Shown here: piece by piece, positions 27,728 through 33,565 of the stretch
Layout: each line of letters starts with the position of its first letter
Numbering within the stretch: position 1 is the first letter of the stretch
NCBI GenBank assembly: GCA_026400795.1
Contig: JAPLOJ010000126.1
Span: 1 to 33,565 of the forward strand
Reading direction: 5' to 3'
Origin: Alphaproteobacteria bacterium
GTDB lineage: Bacteria; Pseudomonadota; Alphaproteobacteria; Acetobacterales; Acetobacteraceae
Length of the DNA: 33,565 nucleotides
Position numbers and translations under genes: made by a program
Notes under the pieces: model-generated
Told to the model about the DNA's origin: nothing
Database searches by the model: none
What the model saw: only the letters and a program-made list of their open reading frames with translations

Positions 27728-28800
27728 ACCCCCAAAATGGCGGAGGCCGTCATGATGCCCTGCCCAATCCTGAAAATGCAGATGGCAATGGCTGGGACAA
27801 AAAGATTTCTCGTCTCATGTTGTGATGAATGATTACTCCCTCAATGTGGTTAAATGAGGAATGCTCGGTATGTTAGTCAAAACAGCCCAGAAATGTGCCC
27901 TTCGTCCCAAGGGTCAGCCGGGGAGGATGGTTTACTTTTTCGATAGAGCCAAACAATTTAGCGGACAGCGCTGACTTGCTTCGCTGCGGTTTGATGTTTT
28001 TTCTCGCATTGCAGCTTTCGTGTTTTGCCTCAAGGCTTAAATGTATTTTCATTTCGAAACCAACTAAACGTCTTGCTCAAAAATACGTCATGCCGGCGTT
28101 TTGCCGAATTGCGCGAATGTCGCGGCAATGACGCCTGCGCCACGCGCGGGTCAATTCAGCAACGCTTCGTGCATCGCGCTGGTGTCTTTGCAGCGGGTTT
28201 CTTGAACGCTGCGGATGAGCGGAGAATGCGTGCAAAGCGTATCGCCAGGATGTCGCGGCGCGGTCCTTCGGGTATAATCATCCGCGATAGGATGAAAGCC
28301 TGAATAACCCGACCCCGACTTCTGTCTAGCTCTGCAGGATGCTGCCGATTCTGCTGGGGCGCGAGCGCATCAAGCGCAGGACCATCCAGCAAATCCGCCT
28401 GATGCATCACCAAAACGCAGCCTAACCTTACCCTTAAATGGCCCAGATGCTCCGCTACAAAGCCCGCCAATTGGTCTCAAATCATTTGACGACGGACAAG
28501 AAATCCTCCGTACCTCAAATCGCCAATTTGGTCCCATAGGCGCTGAGGACGGACACTTCGTCCTGGGCTGGGCGATGGAACGCGTCGCGCGGGTAATACC
28601 GCGGACCGGCTTTTGCCAGCCCGCAGGCTGGTGGGCGGCGGTCGCATCGCTGCCCTTGGTTTTCATTTCGCTAAGCTGCCATGCCTGGCTGATCCAGTGA
28701 GGCATAGTAGCGCTCTTCGGCTCGAACGGGCGGGATACAGCCGATTGGCGCACGAAATACGTCTGTTTCAATTGGCGATCATTTCGTCAACTTCATAGAT

Positions 28801-28992
28801 GTGCAGGTTCAATCGGGCCGCTACGGGTCCGCCAGCGAAGTGGTGCGGGCGGGTCTCCGTTTGCTGGAAGAGCAACATGCCAAGGTAAAGGCGCTTCAGG
28901 AAGCGCTTATTGTCGGTGAGGAAGCTGGTCAGGCGGCACCATTTGACAATGGCGCGTTCCTCAAGCGCATGCGCAGCAAACATGCCAGGTAA
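28801..28992 (+). CDS. ParD-like antitoxin, orphan, probably defective
   Basis: The frame reads, without an ATG, from about 28744: ...ARNTSVSIGDHFVNFIDVQVQSGRYGSASEVVRAGLRLLEEQHAKVKALQEALIVGEEAGQAAPFDNGAFLKRMRSKHAR, a ParD/CopG-type antitoxin. The first conventional start (GTG 28801) lies inside the domain; no parE follows. Confidence 0.65.
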   Translation: MQVQSGRYGSASEVVRAGLRLLEEQHAKVKALQEALIVGEEAGQAAPFDNGAFLKRMRSKHAR

Positions 28993-29093
28993 ATGATCGG
29001 CTGGCCATGCCTGATTTGGATCAGATTTTCGGGAAAAATCACGATCTTCAGGCCGGCCACGATAGTCGAGCCAGCCTTTGATCCGATAACCCC

Positions 29094-29795
29094 TCACCCC
29101 TTCGCCCAAGCAATCGCGGCGCGCGCCAGCGCATCAATCGTATCCGCGACGGGAAAAGGCAGCACCGGACCGGCGGCGATACCAAGCGGAATTTCCGTAC
29201 AGCCCAGCACCACTGCCTTGGCACCACGCGCCATCAGGCTGCGCGCCACTTCCGCCAAGGGTTCATAGGATTCCACAAGCTTATTCGCCTTCACCGCCGT
29301 GATCGCTGGCGTGACACGGCTTTGCATTTCCTCATCACTTGGCGTCAGGCATTCATAGCCAAGCCCATCCAGCCTTTGCTGATAAAGCCGCATGGCCAGC
29401 GTGCCCGCCGTGCCCATCACGCCAATGCGCCCGCTGGCCACGCCAAGCCGCTGCAACTCAGCGCCCGCCGCATCCACAATATGCAGAATGGGCAGGCTGG
29501 TCGCGGCGTGCATGCCTTCATACCAGCCATGGGCGGTATTGCAGGGAATGGCGATGGCCCCACAGCCCGCGGCTTCCAGGCCGCGAATGCCGCGCACCAG
29601 CGCCGGCAAGGGGTCCTCTCCGCCCGCAACCCGCGCCGCGGTGCGGTCCGGCACGCGCGGGTCGGACCACAGGATGGTCGGGATGTGGTCCTGATCACGC
29701 TCTGCTGGTGTCAGCAGCGTGAGGCGCTGCATGAAACATGCACTCGCCAGCGGCCCCATACCGCCCAAAACGCCCAGGATTCGAGCATCAGCCAT
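29094..29795 (-). CDS. Aspartate/glutamate racemase family protein
   Basis: ILGVLGGMGPLAS, AIPCNTAHGWYEGM, VVLGCTEIPLGI (both catalytic Cys motifs). Start MADARILG at 29795. Confidence 0.93.
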   Translation of the reverse strand: MADARILGVLGGMGPLASACFMQRLTLLTPAERDQDHIPTILWSDPRVPDRTAARVAGGEDPLPALVRGIRGLEAAGCGAIAIPCNTAHGWYEGMHAATSLPILHIVDAAGAELQRLGVASGRIGVMGTAGTLAMRLYQQRLDGLGYECLTPSDEEMQSRVTPAITAVKANKLVESYEPLAEVARSLMARGAKAVVLGCTEIPLGIAAGPVLPFPVADTIDALARAAIAWAKG

Positions 29796-29896
29796 CGCAA
29801 AGCACCCTTTCACAGTCGCCCCAAGGGGTGACGCGTAACCCATGCGCCTCTATGCCACGCCCCTTGAGGACGGCACAGCGCCGCGTAGGACAGCAA

Positions 29897-30685
29897 ATGA
29901 GTTATCTGAACGATCCGCTTTGGCTCGGCGCCTTGGCTTTGGCGATGGCGGCGACGGGCCTGGTTTCCGGCACACTCGCGGGGCTGCTTGGCGTGGGCGG
30001 CGGCATTGTGATTGTGCCGCTGCTGTTCAATGTCTTTCCGCTCTTTGGCATTCCTGAGGCGGTGCAGATGAAGGTGGCGGTGGCGACATCACTCGCCACT
30101 ATTATCCCAACCTCCATCCAATCAGCGCGCAAGCATCGCGCAACTGGGGTGATGGATATGGCGCTGGTGCGTTCCATCTGGCCGAGCATGTTGGCGGGCG
30201 TGGTGGTTGGCACGTTGCTCGCGGTTTATGTGCGGGGCGAAGGGCAGACGGCGATTTTCGCGCTGGTCGCTTTGCTTGTCGCCTTCAACATGGGCTTCAC
30301 CGGGCTTGACTTCAAACTGACCGATCGTGTGCCGGATGGCGCGCCGCGCGCAGCACTTGGCCTCGGCATTGGTTCAGTGAGCGCCATGATGGGGATTGGC
30401 GGGGGCACATTGGGTGTGCCTTTGCTGTCCTTGCTGGGCTACCCCATCCGCGCGGCGGTCGCGACCGCCCTGATCTGGGGCGGGTGGAGCGATCCGCGCG
30501 TGCCGCCCTTTTCACTCGGCTATGTCAGCCTGATCGGCTTTGCGCTGATCGCACCCACTTCCATCATCGCGACACCTTGGGGCGTGAAGCTCGCGCATAC
30601 CATCCCGCCCTTGCTGCTGAAGCGCGCCTTCGCGGTGTTTCTGGCGATCACGAGTGCGCGGATGTTTTGGTCAATCTTTACGTGA
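29897..30685 (+). CDS. Sulfite exporter TauE/SafE family protein
   Basis: LVSGTLAGLLGVGGGIVIVPLLF and the mirrored IGSVSAMMGIGGGTLGVPLLSLLGYPIRAAVATAL are duplicated TauE signatures. Start MSYLNDP at 29897. Confidence 0.92.
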   Translation: MSYLNDPLWLGALALAMAATGLVSGTLAGLLGVGGGIVIVPLLFNVFPLFGIPEAVQMKVAVATSLATIIPTSIQSARKHRATGVMDMALVRSIWPSMLAGVVVGTLLAVYVRGEGQTAIFALVALLVAFNMGFTGLDFKLTDRVPDGAPRAALGLGIGSVSAMMGIGGGTLGVPLLSLLGYPIRAAVATALIWGGWSDPRVPPFSLGYVSLIGFALIAPTSIIATPWGVKLAHTIPPLLLKRAFAVFLAITSARMFWSIFT

Positions 30686-30832
30686 GGCAAGGCACGTCAT
30701 CTTCGCCTTGAGGATTTCCGCAAGGCGAAGATCCATCTTCTCTGCGGAGATGAACCTGCCTGCCCGGCGTTGCTTGAGCAGTTCCGCGAGCGCGGCGCGT
30801 TCCGATGGCTCGTTTTTAATCTTCTGCCCCAT
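30671..30832 (-). CDS. Small hypothetical protein (~53 aa)
   Basis: MGQKIKNEPSERAALAELLKQRRAGRFISAEKMDLRLAEILKAKMTCLASRKD; amphipathic, plausible composition; no family recognised. Confidence 0.4.
   Translation of the reverse strand: MGQKIKNEPSERAALAELLKQRRAGRFISAEKMDLRLAEILKAKMTCLASRKD
30699..30732. repeat. Perfect 12-bp inverted repeat
   Basis: ATCTTCGCCTTG (30699-30710), 10-nt loop aggatttccg, CAAGGCGAAGAT (30721-30732). Confidence 0.85.
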
Positions 30833-30885
30833 CAATTTGTCGCCCCGCTGCAACACCGGTCTTAACCTTGAAAAACCCCGCCGCC

Positions 30886-31756
30886 TCAAACTACCCGCCG
30901 AAACGCCTCCGCCGGATACCCCTGCGCAAACAGCAGCGCGCGCAAATCCGCATGATCCACCCGCGCCCGCGCTGCCGCCGCCACCACGGGCTTGGCCTTG
31001 AAGGCAACGCCAAGCCCGGCAGCGCCCAGCATATCCAGATCATTCGCGCCATCGCCCACGGCCAGGGTCGCTGCCAAACCAATCCCTTCTTCCGCTGCCA
31101 GGCGCTTCAGCGTAACCAGCTTGGCATTACGGCCCAGAATGGGCTCACCCACCAGGCCGGTCAGCCGGCCACCCTCATGCAGCAGGGTATTGGAGTAATG
31201 TTCATGAAAGCCGAGCCGTTCTGCGACACGGCCCGTGAAAAAGGTGAAGCCACCGGATACCAGGGCGCAGCGCGCGCCATGGGCGCGCATGGTCGCCACC
31301 AATTCCTCGGCGCCAGGCATCAGCGCGGTCGTGGCCCAGGTACGCTCAAGCGCCTCCAGCGCCAGGCCCTTCAGCATGCCCACACGCTCCCGCAGCGCGC
31401 CTTCGAAATCCAATTCGCCATTCATGGCCCGGCGCGTAATGGCCGAGATTTCTTCCTTGAGCCCAGCCTCGCCCGCCAATTCATCCAGCGTCTCGCTAGT
31501 GACCAAGGCGCTTCCGCCGCCCCGCCACATCCTGCGCGATGGCATCCACGGGGCTGCCTTCCAGCGCCGTGCGCGCCACGCGATCAGCAACTTCCAGCGG
31601 CAAGCCAGCAAAGGGGATATCGGCGGCTTCATGCGCGGCAAGCGGCGCCACGGCGCCGAGTTCAGCGCCCGCTTCACGCAGCGCAGCGCCAACCTTCGCC
31701 TGATGTTCCGGGGCAAGCGCGCCGCGTGGCGCTATCAGGGTCAAAACCTTTTCCAT
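30886..31756 (-). pseudogene. serB: Phosphoserine phosphatase SerB, disrupted by a deletion removing the DxDxT motif
   Basis: N-terminal half MEKVLTLIAPRGALAPEHQAKVGAALREAG...VDAIAQDVAGRRKRL in one frame; C-terminal half VTSETLDELAGEAGLKEEISAITRRAMNGELDF...SGGFTFFTGRVAERLG...AVGDGANDLDMLGAAGLGVAFKAKP in another. The expected LL(V/I)ADMDST(I/M) between KRL and VTSET is absent at about 31503-31508. Confidence 0.87.
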
Positions 31757-31776
31757 ACCCGGCCTATGCCCGCGCC

Positions 31777-32742
31777 ATGAGTAAGGATCAACCTCTCTCA
31801 TTATTCGTGGTCGGCCCCACCGCCTCGGGCAAATCCGCACTCGCCCTCGCCATCGCCGAACGCCTCGGTGGCACCATCATCAATGCCGATAGCATGCAGC
31901 TTTATCGGGAACTCCGCATCATCACCGCCCGCCCAAGCCCGGCAGACGAAGCCCGCGCGCCGCATGTGCTTTACGGCGTGCGCGAAGCGGCCGAGGCCGC
32001 TTCGGTGGCCTGGTGGCGCGATGCCGCACTGGCAGCGATGGATCAGGCGCACGCGGCGGGTCGGCTGCCCATCATCTGCGGCGGCACTGGCATGTATTGC
32101 GCGGCGATGACCCAGGGCCTGGCCGCCATCCCGCCCATCCCCGCGACAGCCCGCGAAGAAGCCCGGCGCCTTTTGGCCGAGGAAGGCCCGGCTGCCTTGC
32201 ATGCACGTCTCGCAGCCGAGGACCCTGCCTCCGCCGTGCGGCTCCGCCCCAGTGACAGCCAGCGCATCGCCCGTGCCTATGAGGTCTGGCGCGGCACGGG
32301 CCGAGGCATCGCGGCCTGGCAAGCGGAAGCCAGCGCCGCCCCCGCGCCCTGGCGCTTCGCCGCCATTCTGCTGGACCCGCCGCGGGCTGAACTGCGCGCT
32401 GCCACCGCCCAGCGTTGGGCGGCAATGATCCAGGCCGGCGCGGTTGAGGAAGTGCGGGCCCTACTGGCCCAGGGCCTTGACCCCGCCTTGCCCGCCATGC
32501 GCGCCCTTGGCGTGCCGGAAATCGTAGCCATGCTTTCCGGGCGGCTGACGGAAGACGAGGCCTCCGCCCGCGCCATCCTGGCGAGTGGGCAATATACCAA
32601 GCGGCAAGCCACCTGGTTCCGCCACCATGAATTGGCGCCCCCGGACCGATCCTATCCCATAAATGCGCGATTTGAGGATTTTGCGCAATTTTCGGAAAGT
32701 GAATCGGCCAAATTTTTCGCATTTCTTGATTTTTGCCGTTGA
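31777..32742 (+). CDS. miaA: tRNA dimethylallyltransferase
   Basis: LFVVGPTASGKSALALAIAERLGGTIINADSMQLYRELRIITARPS, ICGGTGMYCAAMTQGL, GQYTKRQATWFRHH. ATG 31777; the long track ORF from 30868 is an antisense extension over serB. Confidence 0.96.
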   Translation: MSKDQPLSLFVVGPTASGKSALALAIAERLGGTIINADSMQLYRELRIITARPSPADEARAPHVLYGVREAAEAASVAWWRDAALAAMDQAHAAGRLPIICGGTGMYCAAMTQGLAAIPPIPATAREEARRLLAEEGPAALHARLAAEDPASAVRLRPSDSQRIARAYEVWRGTGRGIAAWQAEASAAPAPWRFAAILLDPPRAELRAATAQRWAAMIQAGAVEEVRALLAQGLDPALPAMRALGVPEIVAMLSGRLTEDEASARAILASGQYTKRQATWFRHHELAPPDRSYPINARFEDFAQFSESESAKFFAFLDFCR

Positions 32743-32778
32743 CGCCCCCCAGCCGAGGGTCTAACAGCCCCTCCTCGC

Positions 32779-32800
32779 CGGCCCTGAACCTTCGGGGCCG
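32779..32800 (+). terminator. Hairpin between miaA and ilvB (terminator or attenuator candidate)
   Basis: CGGCCCTGAACCTTCGGGGCCG folds as a GC-rich stem, followed by ATTGCTTTTC; 37 nt after the miaA stop and 26 nt before the ilvB ATG. Confidence 0.5.
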
Positions 32801-32826
32801 ATTGCTTTTCATGAAGGAAGTCACCC

Positions 32827-33565
32827 ATGTCTGCCGCGACCCAAGCCCCGCCCGCCTCTGAAGCCCTGACCATGTCGGGTGCTGAGGTCGTATTGCGCGC
32901 GCTGAAGGATAACGGCGTTGAGGTCATCTTCGGCTACCCCGGCGGCGCGGTGCTGCCGATCTATGACGCGATTTTCCAGCAAAACGCCATTCGCCACATT
33001 CTGGTGCGCCATGAACAGGCGGCAGTGCATGCGGCGGAAGGCTATGCGCGTTCCACCGGCAAGGTTGGCGTGGTGCTGGTCACCTCCGGACCCGGTGCCA
33101 CCAATGCGGTGACGGGGCTTTTGGATGCGCTGATGGATTCAGTGCCGGTGATTTGCCTGACCGGCCAGGTGCCTACGCATTTGATAGGCAATGATGCCTT
33201 CCAGGAAGCCGATACCACCGGCATCACCCGCCCCGCGACCAAGCATAATTATCTGGTCAAGAAATCCGAAGACCTGGCGCGTGTGATGCACGAAGCCTTT
33301 TATGTCACGAAATCCGGCCGCCCCGGCCCGGTGGTGATTGATCTGCCGAAGGATATCCTGATCAACAAAGCGCCCTATCGGGAAGCGACCACGCAAAGCC
33401 ATCGTTCCTATCGCCCGCGCACGGAACCCGATGCCAAGGCCATCCGCGATGCGGTGCGCTTGTTGAAGCGCGCGCATCGCCCAATTGTCTATGCCGGCGG
33501 CGGCGTAATCAATGCCGGGCCGGAAGCATCGCGCTTGCTGCGCGAATTCGTGCGCATGACTGGCA
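32827..33565 (+). CDS. ilvB: Acetolactate synthase large subunit, N-terminal part, truncated by window edge
   Basis: MSGAEVVLRALKDNGVEVIFGYPGGAVLPIYDAIF...RHEQAAVHAAEGYARSTGKVGVVLVTSGPGATNAVTGLLDALMDSVPVICLTGQVPTHLIGNDAFQEAD. Open to the window end. Confidence 0.96.
   Translation, partial: MSAATQAPPASEALTMSGAEVVLRALKDNGVEVIFGYPGGAVLPIYDAIFQQNAIRHILVRHEQAAVHAAEGYARSTGKVGVVLVTSGPGATNAVTGLLDALMDSVPVICLTGQVPTHLIGNDAFQEADTTGITRPATKHNYLVKKSEDLARVMHEAFYVTKSGRPGPVVIDLPKDILINKAPYREATTQSHRSYRPRTEPDAKAIRDAVRLLKRAHRPIVYAGGGVINAGPEASRLLREFVRMTG

Noticed and set aside
25238-27832. Plus-strand ORFs of 385 aa and 324 aa opposite RR/PepT-like/MarC
   Set aside because: Antisense shadows; Gly/His/Gln-rich composition and no motifs.
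30868-31776. N-terminal ~300 codons of the 624-aa plus-strand ORF ending in MiaA
   Set aside because: Antisense to serB; MiaA begins at ATG 31777 with the P-loop right after. Not a fusion protein.
1-33565. CRISPR arrays, tRNA/rRNA genes, prophage or defence islands
   Set aside because: No regularly spaced repeats, no tRNA/rRNA-like sequence, no phage structural or defence-system protein signatures seen in the ORFs.

Overview
33.6 kb of GC-rich, gene-dense alphaproteobacterial chromosome (codon usage and the serB-miaA-ilvB neighbourhood suggest Acetobacteraceae; inference only). Most of it is conventional. From left to right: the N-terminus of a DUF808 protein (minus, runs off the left edge); a ~650 bp patch of mobile-element debris (serine recombinase and IS481-like fragments); AraC regulator; patatin; AI-2E family transporter; alpha/beta hydrolase + RND adaptor + RND pump; a second AraC regulator; DUF1269 protein + lipoprotein patatin; RMD1/YagE (DUF155) protein; a tight M20 dipeptidase-AbgT-SLC13-LpxR operon followed by a DcaP-like porin; a minus-strand run MarC / PepT-like / response regulator / histidine kinase / DegP-type protease; an AT-richer decayed patch with a toxin-less ParD-like fragment; Asp/Glu racemase; TauE/SafE permease; small ORF; serB (broken); miaA; ilvB (runs off the right edge). 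I see no CRISPR, tRNA, rRNA or intact transposon. Most interesting: (1) a perfect 11-bp inverted repeat in the degP 5' leader whose 3' arm contains the Shine-Dalgarno, a candidate translational switch or thermosensor; (2) a multi-hairpin, U-tract-terminated minus-strand RNA candidate downstream of degP; (3) a serB whose two halves are intact but whose catalytic DxDxT motif is missing at a frame-shifting deletion; (4) a probable 1-nt frameshift in a G-tract at the MarC start; (5) the peptidase/transporter/lipid-A-deacylase operon.
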